Position numbers and translations under genes: made by a program. 64,000 nt of DNA from Rhodanobacter sp. GTDB taxonomy: Bacteria > Pseudomonadota > Gammaproteobacteria > Xanthomonadales > Rhodanobacteraceae. The notes beneath the pieces are model-generated. The model saw only the letters and a program-made list of their open reading frames with translations, did no database searches and had not been told where the DNA came from. Shown in pieces: positions 9,120 to 17,718 of the stretch; the first letter of the stretch is position 1; each line of letters begins with the position of its first letter. Location of the stretch: assembly GCA_004298015.1 (NCBI GenBank), contig SCSE01000022.1, positions 1 to 64,000 of the forward strand, in the 5' to 3' direction.

Positions 9120-10232
9120 ATGCATGTACTCCTGATCAGTACTTCATATCCTCGGCATACTTCCGACTGGCGTGGAATATTCATGCGGTATCTAGTTGCC
9201 GCACTTGCTCGTGAGCCGTCGATCGAACTAGGCGTGTGGGCGCCTCCCGGGGAACTTCCAGAGCGGGCGATGAGTGTTGTCTCACCCGTCGATGCTGACT
9301 GGTTGGGGGGACTCATGGCGGCCGGCGGCGTATCGCACATGATGCGCAGCGGGGGGTGGCGCGCATGGCTTGTGCCAGTTCGTCTCTTGCGCATGATCGG
9401 CAAGGCGTATCGGGATAACCCGGGAGTCGATATCTATCACATCAACTGGCTGCAATGTGCATTGCCGCTTCCAGGCAATCAAAAGCCCGCTCTAATAACC
9501 GTGCTGGGCAATGACCTCAGACTTCTAAAACTGCCATTCATGCGCACCATGCTGTTGAGGGCCATGAAACGGCGGCGGGTGGTCATTTGCCCTAACGCCG
9601 ACTGGATGCGTCAGCCGCTGGCGGCGGCGTTCGGAGGCGTTGCCGAGATATGCCCGGTTTCATTCGGCATAGATCCGGACTGGTACGCTATCAATCGAGA
9701 ACGCGGGCTTGAGAAGCCATATCGCTGGCTTGCCGTCACCCGCCTTACTGCGGACAAAATCGGCTCGTTGTTCGATTGGTCGGAGAGATTCTTTCGCGAT
9801 GGGCTTCGCGAATTGCACTTGTTCGGACCCATGCAGGAGAATGTCGAGGTGCCGGGTTGGGTTCATTACCATGGCCCGGTTACGCCGCAACAGCTGGTGT
9901 CCGAGTGGTTTCCCTATGCTTGTGGTTTAATCACGCTGAGTCGTCATGCCGAAGGTCGGCCGCAAGTTATGCTGGAGGCTATGGCGGCCGGTCTTCCCAT
10001 CATTGCTTCTCGAATGCCGGCGCATGCCGGTATTGTCTTCGACGGGGAAACGGGTGTGCTGTGCGATGACTCCGATGGCTACGGCGCAGCCCTCCTCAAA
10101 CTGGAGAATACGTTGACCAATCGACGCATGGGAGAGGCCGCGCGGCGCTGGGTAGCTGGCGAAATCGGTACTTGGGATGATTGCGCACAGCGCTATGTGC
10201 GCATCTATAAACGACTACTCGGAAGGTCTTGA
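9120..10232 (+). CDS. GT4-type glycosyltransferase (GT-B fold)
   Basis: A 370-residue retaining glycosyltransferase, likely adding a sugar to a lipid-linked surface glycan. The N-terminal Rossmann-like half begins HVLLISTSYPRHTSDWRGIF, where the P-x4-D-x-R-G pattern is common in group 1 enzymes. The C-terminal nucleotide-binding half holds SRHAEGRPQVMLEAMAAGLPIIAS, with the E-x7-E element of the family. The ATG at 9120 is preferred over the TTG directly before it. It is followed without gap by the epimerase gene (stop TGA at 10230-10232, ATG at 10233), so the two are co-transcribed. Confidence 0.85.
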   Translation: MHVLLISTSYPRHTSDWRGIFMRYLVAALAREPSIELGVWAPPGELPERAMSVVSPVDADWLGGLMAAGGVSHMMRSGGWRAWLVPVRLLRMIGKAYRDNPGVDIYHINWLQCALPLPGNQKPALITVLGNDLRLLKLPFMRTMLLRAMKRRRVVICPNADWMRQPLAAAFGGVAEICPVSFGIDPDWYAINRERGLEKPYRWLAVTRLTADKIGSLFDWSERFFRDGLRELHLFGPMQENVEVPGWVHYHGPVTPQQLVSEWFPYACGLITLSRHAEGRPQVMLEAMAAGLPIIASRMPAHAGIVFDGETGVLCDDSDGYGAALLKLENTLTNRRMGEAARRWVAGEIGTWDDCAQRYVRIYKRLLGRS

Positions 10233-11159
10233 ATGACGCACCCGATCATTGTTCTGGGTGCAGGCGGTTTCATCGGGCAGCAATTAGTCCGGACGCTGGC
10301 GCAACACGGCGAACAGGTGGTCGCCGTCAGTCGCAGCGCCGTCCAGTTTGAGTTCGCCAACATTGAGACGCGCATTGGCGTGTTGCGCGAACCGAAGGAC
10401 TTCGCGTCGTTGGTTGCGAATAGTCGCGCGGTTGTGTATCTGGCAACCACCTCCACTCCCGGGAGTTCCGCAGGTCGCCCGACCCAAGACGTTACTGGCA
10501 ATCTGCTTCCATTTGCGGCGTTCTTGGAGGTGTTGCAGGATCATGCGGATGTCGAACTGCTGTACTTGTCATCCGGAGGCGCACTCTATGCTCCCGCCGG
10601 TGACAGCATGTCGAACGAGACGATGCAGGTGCGGCCGCTCTCCTATCATGGCGCGGGCAAAATCGCTGCGGAATATTTCATCTCAGCCTGGTGCGACCAG
10701 TACTCGCGAAAGGCAACGATCGTGCGACCGTCCAATGTTTATGGGCCGGGTCAGCCGGAGCGCGCGGAGTTCGGCATCATTCCCGCCGCGCTGGGTAAAA
10801 TCAAGCGCAGCGAAACCTTGCATGTATGGGGTGATGGCTCGGCAGTGCGTGACTACCTGTACATCGACGACTTGGTGAGATTGATGCTGACGATCCTTCA
10901 CAAGCCCACGCCCAAAGGGGCGCGCGTTGTCAACGCTTGCAGTGGCGTGGGTGTCAGCTTGAACGAGCTGTTTGATGTTCTTCAGGACGTCACCGGCGTC
11001 TCGCTGTCTTGCAGCTACGAAACCAGCCGCGCAGTGGATGCTTCACGCGTCGTCATGGACCCTACCCTAGCGAAGCGCGAATATAATTTCCTGGCTGCAA
11101 CGCCCCTGCATGAAGGACTAAGGCGGACATGGGCCTGGTTGAACAGCACCACGCACTGA
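10233..11159 (+). CDS. NAD-dependent epimerase/dehydratase-like extended SDR
   Basis: A 308-residue Rossmann protein of the GalE/WcaG group, expected to interconvert or reduce a nucleotide sugar. The cofactor loop GAGGFIGQQL is at the N-terminus, the catalytic serine region is YLSSGGALYAP, and RPSNVYGPGQ and GDGSAVRDYLYIDD are typical of the family. The usual catalytic Y-x3-K reads SYHGAGK here: the residue four before the lysine is histidine, with a tyrosine one place further upstream. Whether it is an active epimerase is therefore uncertain. Its 3' end overlaps the next glycosyltransferase by 31 bp. Confidence 0.85.
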   Translation: MTHPIIVLGAGGFIGQQLVRTLAQHGEQVVAVSRSAVQFEFANIETRIGVLREPKDFASLVANSRAVVYLATTSTPGSSAGRPTQDVTGNLLPFAAFLEVLQDHADVELLYLSSGGALYAPAGDSMSNETMQVRPLSYHGAGKIAAEYFISAWCDQYSRKATIVRPSNVYGPGQPERAEFGIIPAALGKIKRSETLHVWGDGSAVRDYLYIDDLVRLMLTILHKPTPKGARVVNACSGVGVSLNELFDVLQDVTGVSLSCSYETSRAVDASRVVMDPTLAKREYNFLAATPLHEGLRRTWAWLNSTTH

Positions 11160-12178
11160 ATCGACCGGAGGACCCGGAATGCTCCGTCTGCATCGCCAAC
11201 TACAATGGTGCAGACTTGCTGGACGACTGCCTGACCTCGGTTATTTCTCAGCACGGCGACATCAGCATCGAGATCATCGTGCACGATGATGCTTCGACGG
11301 ACGATTCGGTTGCCTTGCTGCGTGTGAGGTATCCCCAGGTGGAGGTGCTGGCGAGTCTGGAGAATGCAGGCTTCTGCATCGGCAACAATCGCATGGTCGC
11401 GCATGCGCGCGGCGAGTTCGTCCTGCTGCTGAACAATGACGCAGCGCTGCTTCCGAATGCGCTGCTCACGTTGATCGAGGCTGCGCGCGCGCAGTCGCCT
11501 GCAGGAATCCTGACCTTGCCTCAGTACGACTGGGAAACCGGCGTGCTGGTTGATCGGGGTTGTCTGCTCGACCCGTTCTACAACCCGGTGCCGAACCTCG
11601 ATCCCGACCGTCGTGACGTGGCAATGGTTATTGGGGCGTGTCTTTTCTTGCCTCGCGCCTTGTGGGGCGATCTTGGCGGTTTCCCGGAATGGATGGGCTC
11701 AATAGCGGAAGACATGTACCTGTGCTGCACCGCCAGACTTCGTGGTTTCGGTGTAGCGGTACTGCCTGACAGTGGCTATCGTCATCGCCAGGGCGCCAGC
11801 TTCGGCGGAAATCGCGTCGATGCAGGGAGGCTGAGCAGTACCTTCCGACGACGACGGCTGAGCGAGCAGAACAAGACCACGGTTATGCTTATTTGCACTC
11901 CGAGCGTGGTGGTGTGGCCGCTTCTTGGGCTGCATCTGATCGAGCTCGCCGTGGAGGGTGCCGTACTCAGTGGACTCAGCTGGGACCGACGGATATGGAC
12001 GCAGATTTATGCCCCAACGTTTGCCCATCTCGCCAGCAACCTCGGCCAGCTTCGCAAATGCAGAAAATTGGTACAGCTTGGTCGTCGATTGAGTCTGCGC
12101 CGGTACACGCGCTGCATGGTGCTGCTGCCACGCAAGCTGGCCATGTTGTGCCGCTACGGTGTGCCTACCCTGAAGTGA
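11129..12178 (+). CDS. Family 2 glycosyltransferase (rhamnosyltransferase-like)
   Basis: A 349-residue GT-A enzyme with SVCIANYNGADLL, VHDDASTDDSV and LLNNDA (the D-x-D position reads NND, as in many rhamnosyltransferases). A hydrophobic stretch near residue 255 and a basic C-terminal tail suggest membrane association. It begins inside the epimerase gene (31-bp overlap) and ends the plus-strand run of the island, meeting the minus-strand genes tail to tail. The acceptor is unknown. Confidence 0.85.
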   Translation: MGLVEQHHALNRPEDPECSVCIANYNGADLLDDCLTSVISQHGDISIEIIVHDDASTDDSVALLRVRYPQVEVLASLENAGFCIGNNRMVAHARGEFVLLLNNDAALLPNALLTLIEAARAQSPAGILTLPQYDWETGVLVDRGCLLDPFYNPVPNLDPDRRDVAMVIGACLFLPRALWGDLGGFPEWMGSIAEDMYLCCTARLRGFGVAVLPDSGYRHRQGASFGGNRVDAGRLSSTFRRRRLSEQNKTTVMLICTPSVVVWPLLGLHLIELAVEGAVLSGLSWDRRIWTQIYAPTFAHLASNLGQLRKCRKLVQLGRRLSLRRYTRCMVLLPRKLAMLCRYGVPTLK

Positions 12179-12190
12179 GTCGGAAATGCC

Positions 12191-12220
12191 GGCGTTCGCA
12201 ACGCCTGCCAGTCCTGGCAG
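12191..12220. terminator. Hairpins between convergent genes
   Basis: Two perfect inverted repeats lie back to back in the 51-bp gap between convergent genes: GGCGTT-CGC-AACGCC (12191-12205) and CTGCCAG-TC-CTGGCAG (12205-12220). Neither has a T-run, so terminator function is inferred from position only. Confidence 0.4.
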
Positions 12221-12229
12221 CTCCCAGCG

Positions 12230-13006
12230 TCATGGATCGCCCGGCCGCTGGAACAGAAACAGCGGCTCCTTCGGATTGATGCCGCAAGTGGCAGCATCCA
12301 CGTCCGCCAGCACGTCATCGTGATGTCGGACGCACGACAGCAGGCCTGACGACGCGAATCGCGCAAAAATATCCTGCCCGAACAGTCGAACGTGGTCGCT
12401 TTGGCCGTAAGCTTGCAGTCGTGCCGCGTCATCGTCGATGCCAGAGTCCTGCCAGGTGCGATGTAATTTTGCGCTGTAAGGTGTCTGCAAAATCGCGTAA
12501 CCGTCAGGCTTGAGCACCCGGTAAATTTCGCCTAACGCTTTCAGGTCATCGTCGACATGCTCCAGCACGTGATTCGCGATGACCACGTCAAATGACTGGC
12601 TTTCAAATTGCATCTGGAGCATATCCACACGTTGCACCTGCGGCGCGCCTGGGTAGAGATCGGCAAGCACGTAGCGGGTCGGTTCGGTGGCAGCAATACG
12701 CCGTGATAGCCGCTTTTCCGGTGCAAAGTGGAGCACTGACTTGCCGCCAAAGCCCGCCAGTAGTCCGGTCTTCTCCAGATACATCAACAAGTGCCGTTCG
12801 CGATCATGGGCGCCGCAACGAGGGCATTCAAATTGATCGGGGTTGCTGCCGATCATGTCGATGACATGCATCAATCCTGGGCCACCCAGTGAGCAACTCA
12901 TGTACGGCATGAAACGCCATACGCGATGACCGCACATTATGCACTGCCGACGACCACCGGGTAGCCAGCCGGCGAGTGCGTATTTGGCGAGTTTGGTGAG
13001 ATTCAT
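12230..13006 (-). CDS. SAM-dependent class I methyltransferase with N-terminal zinc ribbon
   Basis: A 258-residue protein. Two C-x2-C pairs (CIMCG and CPRCGAHDRERHL) form a predicted zinc ribbon in the first third, followed by a methyltransferase core with SVLHFAPEKRL, DVVIANHVLEHVDDD and LKPDGYAILQTPY. Start at MNLTKL, with AGGAA just upstream. The ANHVLEHV motif is typical of glycan- and natural-product methyltransferases. It is the last minus-strand gene of the island and probably methylates a sugar of the surface glycan; the substrate cannot be read from sequence. Confidence 0.8.
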   Translation of the reverse strand: MNLTKLAKYALAGWLPGGRRQCIMCGHRVWRFMPYMSCSLGGPGLMHVIDMIGSNPDQFECPRCGAHDRERHLLMYLEKTGLLAGFGGKSVLHFAPEKRLSRRIAATEPTRYVLADLYPGAPQVQRVDMLQMQFESQSFDVVIANHVLEHVDDDLKALGEIYRVLKPDGYAILQTPYSAKLHRTWQDSGIDDDAARLQAYGQSDHVRLFGQDIFARFASSGLLSCVRHHDDVLADVDAATCGINPKEPLFLFQRPGDP

Positions 13007-13025
13007 CGTGTTCCTGCGTGGGGAG

Positions 13026-14036
13026 CTAGCGACGATACAGCACACTGGATCCATTTCTGTGGATGCGGCCGATTAGCTCCTTGTATGCCATGCGGATGAT
13101 GGCGCCAAGCGCCAGTGCGCTCGTTCGGGTTCGGCCATACGGTGATGCGGCGAAAGCACGTGGCATCCATTCCTTGAGCAGGGCGGTCTGCCGGGTGCGT
13201 AATGCGCGAAAGAATACTCGGCGCATGAAGTCTGCGATGCCGCGGGCAAGGTCATCATTCGTGATCAACTCGCGAGGCACACTCATGATGGCTTCCCAGT
13301 AGAGTTGCCGAACACGGTTGTTGCCGTGCGTCACCATCGAGCTCGCCGAGCCGATACGATAGGTGGCCAGTGGTTCGGACAGCTGTGCCACGAAGCCAGT
13401 TTGTGCCAGCATCAGGTGCCCGCGATAGTCGATTGATGGCGTATCAATCCCAAGTAGTGCCGGGCGAGACGTCGCGCGATAAACCATTGAGCTGTTGTTG
13501 AGAAAATTCCCCCGACGCAATAATGCGCTCAGGTCGAACTGCCGGTTTCCGACATCATTGAACACACCGAGGCGGTGGTCATCCCGGTCGACTGTCAGCG
13601 CATTGGTGAAGACGGCAGCACAGCCGGCATGCTCGCGCAGAAAGTTGATCTGGCGCAGCAGTTTTCCCGGCAGCCAGTAGTCATCACCGTCGAGATAGGC
13701 GTGAAACGCGCCTCGTGCGGCCCGCAAGATGCGGTGGTGATTCTGTGTAGGGCCGACGTTCGTGTCAGCCGTGAATATCCGGATGACATCCGGATATTCC
13801 GCTTGATATCGCAGCGCGATTTCGCGGGTATTGTCAGTCGAACAGTCTTCGCCAATCAACAATTCGATCGGCACGTCGATTTGCTGTGCCAGCACGCTGT
13901 CTATCGCCTGCGCGAGGTAGGGGGCGTGGTTGTAGGCAAGCATGAGTACGCTGACTACCGGCTGCTTGCTCAGCGCCAAAGGGTCGCTGATCTCGTAGCT
14001 ATTACGTGATCTATCGCTGTTGGATACTAGCGTCAT
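13026..14036 (-). CDS. Family 2 glycosyltransferase
   Basis: A 336-residue GT-A enzyme with SVLMLAYNHAPYLAQAIDSVLAQ as its N-terminal signature cut here after the first strand, GEDCSTDNT and AYLDGDDYW, which carries the D-x-D metal site. It resembles the WcaA/WbbD-like enzymes of O-antigen clusters. It is placed 20 bp upstream of the methyltransferase and 25 bp after the flippase, consistent with one operon. Donor and acceptor are unknown. Confidence 0.85.
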   Translation of the reverse strand: MTLVSNSDRSRNSYEISDPLALSKQPVVSVLMLAYNHAPYLAQAIDSVLAQQIDVPIELLIGEDCSTDNTREIALRYQAEYPDVIRIFTADTNVGPTQNHHRILRAARGAFHAYLDGDDYWLPGKLLRQINFLREHAGCAAVFTNALTVDRDDHRLGVFNDVGNRQFDLSALLRRGNFLNNSSMVYRATSRPALLGIDTPSIDYRGHLMLAQTGFVAQLSEPLATYRIGSASSMVTHGNNRVRQLYWEAIMSVPRELITNDDLARGIADFMRRVFFRALRTRQTALLKEWMPRAFAASPYGRTRTSALALGAIIRMAYKELIGRIHRNGSSVLYRR

Positions 14037-14061
14037 GCGGCGATTTCGTTGCTATCTGTCA

Positions 14062-15516
14062 TCAAATTGATGTGTCGGATTTTACGCGTAGTGAGCGTAG
14101 CAAGGTCAGCAAATTGCTCAGCGCGGCGTTGCGCGTGAGCATGGCTAGCCCACCATAGACAAAAGCAGCCGCCGCGACGGCACCCAGCATGGAAACAGGC
14201 CCCGGAGGTGCCCAGTGCAGGATTACCCAGCCAACGATGGCTGCCGCTAGCGACAAAGCACATGTGGCTGACTGATCTCGTAGCTGCGCCAGCGCGCCAT
14301 AGCCGAGCAACTTCTTCGAGTAGTAGGCGTTGATCGCAACGCCAAAAAAGCCGGAGACAAGTACGGCCCCCGCGATGGCCAGCGGACTCCAATGCGCGGC
14401 AGCCAGAATCAAGAGGATGCCGATGAGCTGCTTGATCACTTCTACACGCAATAGCAGATTGGACTTTCCTTGGGCGCCAATGGCAGCGAGATTGAGGATA
14501 TGAATGGGCCAGAGCACGCCGCTCAGGGCAAGAATGCTCAAAATGGGTGCTGCGGGCGCCCAGCGTGCACCGTAAACCAACGTGATCAACGGTTTGGCGA
14601 CCACGGCCATGCCAACCATGCAAGGGACAAACAGGAACATCGCCATGCGCAGTGACGAACGGAAAGCAGAGCGCAGCTTGGCTTTGTCAGCTGCGATCGT
14701 GGAAAAGACCGGCAAACCAACCCGTTTGAGGATGCCGTCAATCAGTGATGCGGGCGCTTGTTGGGTGTTCTGGGCAAGGGTATAGAAGCCCAGGGTGCGC
14801 GCGTCGAACAGCTTGCCAATCAACAAGGATTGCAGGCGCACCGCGACGGCGTTCAACAATCCTGTGAGCAGCATGTATCCACCGAAGCCGAACAGGCGGT
14901 GGAACGAAGCGCCACGGTAACGGCCGCGTGGCCGCCATCCCGAGTAAAACCACAGCAGCAGTCCGCGCACACCAAGCGAAACGATGCCCTGCCATGCCAA
15001 GCTCCACACGCCAAACCCTCGCAGCGCCATCACCACAGCCACCGTTCCCGAACACAACGACGCGATCACCTCCGCGCGTGCACGCGCCTTGAAGTTGAGC
15101 CGCATGGTCAACAGGGCGTCGGGTACGGCGGCAAAGGCGCCGAGCGGCAAAACCACCGCCATGACCCGGGTCAGATCGATCAACTTGGCTTGGTGGAAGA
15201 AGGCGGCAATGGCAGGGGCGCTGAGTGCCAGCACTACGGCGGTGACTATGCCGATAACCATGGTGAAAATGAAGACCGTGGTCTCGTCGTCTGTGGTTGT
15301 CTGCTGGCCCTGGATCAGGGCCGCACCGAACCCCGAGTCGACCAGCAGCGTGCCGACGCTGGTGAATACCAGCAGCATCGCGATCAGGCCGAAGTCGGTC
15401 GGATTGAGTAGGCGAGCCAGCACCACCATGACAACAAACTGGACACCATAGCGTGCCAAGATCTCCAGCGTGCTCCACCAAGCGGCGTGGGCCGCGCGTT
15501 CGTTGATGTTCCTCAT
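14062..15516 (-). CDS. Polysaccharide/O-unit flippase of the MOP superfamily (WzxC-like)
   Basis: A 484-residue integral membrane protein with about 12 to 14 hydrophobic segments. It starts AAWWSTLEILARYGVQFVVMVVLARLL and continues with NPTDFGLIAM and VDSGFGAALIQ, the classic N-terminus of WzxC-type flippases. It should move undecaprenyl-linked oligosaccharide across the inner membrane. Its presence shows that the island assembles a lipid-linked glycan. No Wzy polymerase or Wzz is visible in the window, so the product may be a short oligosaccharide. Confidence 0.9.
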   Translation of the reverse strand: MRNINERAAHAAWWSTLEILARYGVQFVVMVVLARLLNPTDFGLIAMLLVFTSVGTLLVDSGFGAALIQGQQTTTDDETTVFIFTMVIGIVTAVVLALSAPAIAAFFHQAKLIDLTRVMAVVLPLGAFAAVPDALLTMRLNFKARARAEVIASLCSGTVAVVMALRGFGVWSLAWQGIVSLGVRGLLLWFYSGWRPRGRYRGASFHRLFGFGGYMLLTGLLNAVAVRLQSLLIGKLFDARTLGFYTLAQNTQQAPASLIDGILKRVGLPVFSTIAADKAKLRSAFRSSLRMAMFLFVPCMVGMAVVAKPLITLVYGARWAPAAPILSILALSGVLWPIHILNLAAIGAQGKSNLLLRVEVIKQLIGILLILAAAHWSPLAIAGAVLVSGFFGVAINAYYSKKLLGYGALAQLRDQSATCALSLAAAIVGWVILHWAPPGPVSMLGAVAAAAFVYGGLAMLTRNAALSNLLTLLRSLRVKSDTSI

Positions 15517-15603
15517 ATCAACCCTGCTACGTTCCCGCTTCCGCGTGACGTTGATGCCGGTAGACCTATGCGCATCGAGAATGCGCCGTAGCCATCGTCA
15601 TTC

Positions 15604-16347
15604 CTAAGAACCAGGACTCGGATTTTTACAGATCGAAAACATTGAACCCGCGAAGTCAGGATATTCGAGTCCCATACGATAAAGGCCATCGATCTGAGCG
15701 CTTCCGAGAATTTTCTGTTCCATTAGAAGGTTCATTTGGAAGTCTGCCAATGGCTTGAACAGGAGGCCGCCCTGTGCAACCTGTTCAAGCCCGGCACTCG
15801 CTATGTCACGGCTAAGCAAAGCTCTGTCATAGACGCGACGATGTCCATGATCATGGTCGTTCGTGGTTAGTGCGAATAAATTGTCGAGCAAGCCCATATG
15901 ACGTGCGAGCTGGCGTGACATCGCACGGGCATTTGGTACTACTACGAAGAGCCTGCCATCTTCTGAAAGGAGCGCACGGATGTGTTTGAGCAACACCACT
16001 GCGTCGTGTACATGTTCGAGAACATAGGTGGCAAATATGCAATCAAACCTCTTCGTTGGCGTAAAGTTCTCGAAGAGTGAATGTGTAAAATCCACGTTGG
16101 GCAAGCTTCTCGCCTTGGCCATTTCGATGAAATGCCTTGAGCCATCCACCACGGAAAGCTGCGTTACTAGTGGTGCGATCAACGACGTCATGTAGCCGTC
16201 GTCGCAGCCAAGTTCCAAGCCCCGCGCGCTCTGTGGGATATAGGGTGCAAAGGATTTAATCGCGAGGGACCTTATCACCTGATCCTGCATGCTGCCGCCG
16301 GTCTTGTAGCTTTGCGCTACCTGCTCGAGGAACTCCATCTCTTTCAT
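15604..16347 (-). CDS. SAM-dependent methyltransferase
   Basis: A 247-residue class I methyltransferase with GLELGCDDGYMTSLIAP (motif I), DCIFATYVLEHVHD and LLSEDGRLFVVVPN. The C-terminal part contains HDHGHRRVYDR, as in some sugar methyltransferases. Its ATG overlaps the stop of the upstream ATP-grasp/HAD gene by four bases (ATGA), which implies coupled translation and a shared task. Base composition is clearly more AT-rich than the rest of the window, suggesting acquisition by transfer. Confidence 0.8.
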   Translation of the reverse strand: MKEMEFLEQVAQSYKTGGSMQDQVIRSLAIKSFAPYIPQSARGLELGCDDGYMTSLIAPLVTQLSVVDGSRHFIEMAKARSLPNVDFTHSLFENFTPTKRFDCIFATYVLEHVHDAVVLLKHIRALLSEDGRLFVVVPNARAMSRQLARHMGLLDNLFALTTNDHDHGHRRVYDRALLSRDIASAGLEQVAQGGLLFKPLADFQMNLLMEQKILGSAQIDGLYRMGLEYPDFAGSMFSICKNPSPGS

Positions 16348-17717
16348 ATTGATTTGTTCCAGTCAACGACCGTGTTGAGAGGTTCAGCCTGTTCTATCAG
16401 CATTTCCAGCATGCTGGCGTCGAATGTGGGAATACCGCACACGCGTGCGACCTCTGCGCGTTCCGTAAAGCTGTCGTCTATAAAAATAGCACCTGAACGC
16501 ATGATATGTGCTGACTTCGGAGTGCCATCGCGGATATGGATAACTTCATCAAAAATACTGGTCAATCGATATTTCTGCAGCGTACTTGTCAAATCACCTT
16601 GATGGCGTGTGAGCAGAATCACTGGTTTTCGACGGTTGATGCATGAATACAGAAGCCTGAGAACATCAAGGTTTACTTCATCATTGCATATGAGGGTGTC
16701 GTCCAGATCGACATACACGGTGGTAAATTGGATGTCGTGCAAATATCGATTACGCAGGCTGCGGTCCAATTCAACTGTGCCCGGATTGATTGTGACTTTT
16801 AACAGAATTCCGTCCTGTTCGAGAATACTCAACAATGGGAAATTGACCCCAGACACCCGGTGCGCTGCCATGGCTCCAGCGACACGCGGCGCAACTTCGA
16901 GCAGCGTTAGCGTTCCGGCTGTATCGCGCTTTAGCTGAAAGAACCACGCACCTCGCAGTGTCAGTTCGTTGCTGATCTTGCTGGCCATTTCCCAGATGCC
17001 TGGGATGTTCTCAGTGATGGTGTTGACGGAGATTCCATTTCGAGTCCGGCGCCGTTGTCTCGCCCCGGCGAAGAGTAATCCCTGCTGAGCCGATGAAAGA
17101 CAATCGACGGTGTACTCGTCGCCGGAAAGGTAGTCGCAGATGATCATTTCCTCGTCAACCTTGAGTGCTACTTCCAATTGTTCGTTGGAATCGATCCTCT
17201 GCGCACCTCTTGAACCCTGGCCACGGTCTGGCTTCACAAACACGGGATAGCTCATCACCTCGGACGCGCTGTTGTAGATGCGGGGGACAGGCAGGATTTT
17301 ACCGAGCTTGCGGTATGTCTGCGATTTGGATCGGGTCGTGAGGCAAGCATCCGGAGGTGACGTGACGATGACCGCTCCGATGTGTTCACGTGCTTCGCTG
17401 AGGGCGACAACCGCGTCGTCGTGGGCTGGGAAGATGTAGCCGATTTGGAGGCGGGCGCAAATGGATATGAGGTCTTCAAGCCACCCATCCAAATGGACAT
17501 TGCGAACGACATAGTACTCACGGTAGGCAAATCGAGCGTGATTGGAGACATCGTCGCCCGCGCCGAAGAGCTTGATGTTGCGACAACCACGCAGCGCCGC
17601 GAAGATCTCCATGCCAATTTCGGTACCAGCTGGAAAAACGAGCACTCTGCGCTCACACAAGACGTCGGCCTGCTTCAGGACCTCGTCGCCTCCAGTGGCG
17701 TGGTATGTGGATGCCAT
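16344..17717 (-). CDS. ATP-grasp ligase fused to a HAD-family hydrolase
   Basis: A 457-residue two-domain protein. The first part is a carbamoyl-phosphate-synthase-like ATP-grasp ligase: an N-terminal Rossmann portion (RVLVFPAGTEIG), then VFVKPDRGQGSRGAQ, IICDYLSGDEYTVDCLS and LLEVAPRVAGAM. The last 110 residues form a HAD domain with motif I YVDLDDTLI, motif II ILLTRHQGD, a motif III lysine in GTPKSAHI, and motif IV IFIDDSFTE. It starts one base after the stop of the aminotransferase and overlaps the methyltransferase, so these three probably act in sequence. A ligase that joins an amine, for example an amino-sugar, to a carboxylate would fit, but the function is not known. AT-rich like its neighbour. 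Confidence 0.8.
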   Translation of the reverse strand: MASTYHATGGDEVLKQADVLCERRVLVFPAGTEIGMEIFAALRGCRNIKLFGAGDDVSNHARFAYREYYVVRNVHLDGWLEDLISICARLQIGYIFPAHDDAVVALSEAREHIGAVIVTSPPDACLTTRSKSQTYRKLGKILPVPRIYNSASEVMSYPVFVKPDRGQGSRGAQRIDSNEQLEVALKVDEEMIICDYLSGDEYTVDCLSSAQQGLLFAGARQRRRTRNGISVNTITENIPGIWEMASKISNELTLRGAWFFQLKRDTAGTLTLLEVAPRVAGAMAAHRVSGVNFPLLSILEQDGILLKVTINPGTVELDRSLRNRYLHDIQFTTVYVDLDDTLICNDEVNLDVLRLLYSCINRRKPVILLTRHQGDLTSTLQKYRLTSIFDEVIHIRDGTPKSAHIMRSGAIFIDDSFTERAEVARVCGIPTFDASMLEMLIEQAEPLNTVVDWNKSI

Positions 17718-17718
17718 G

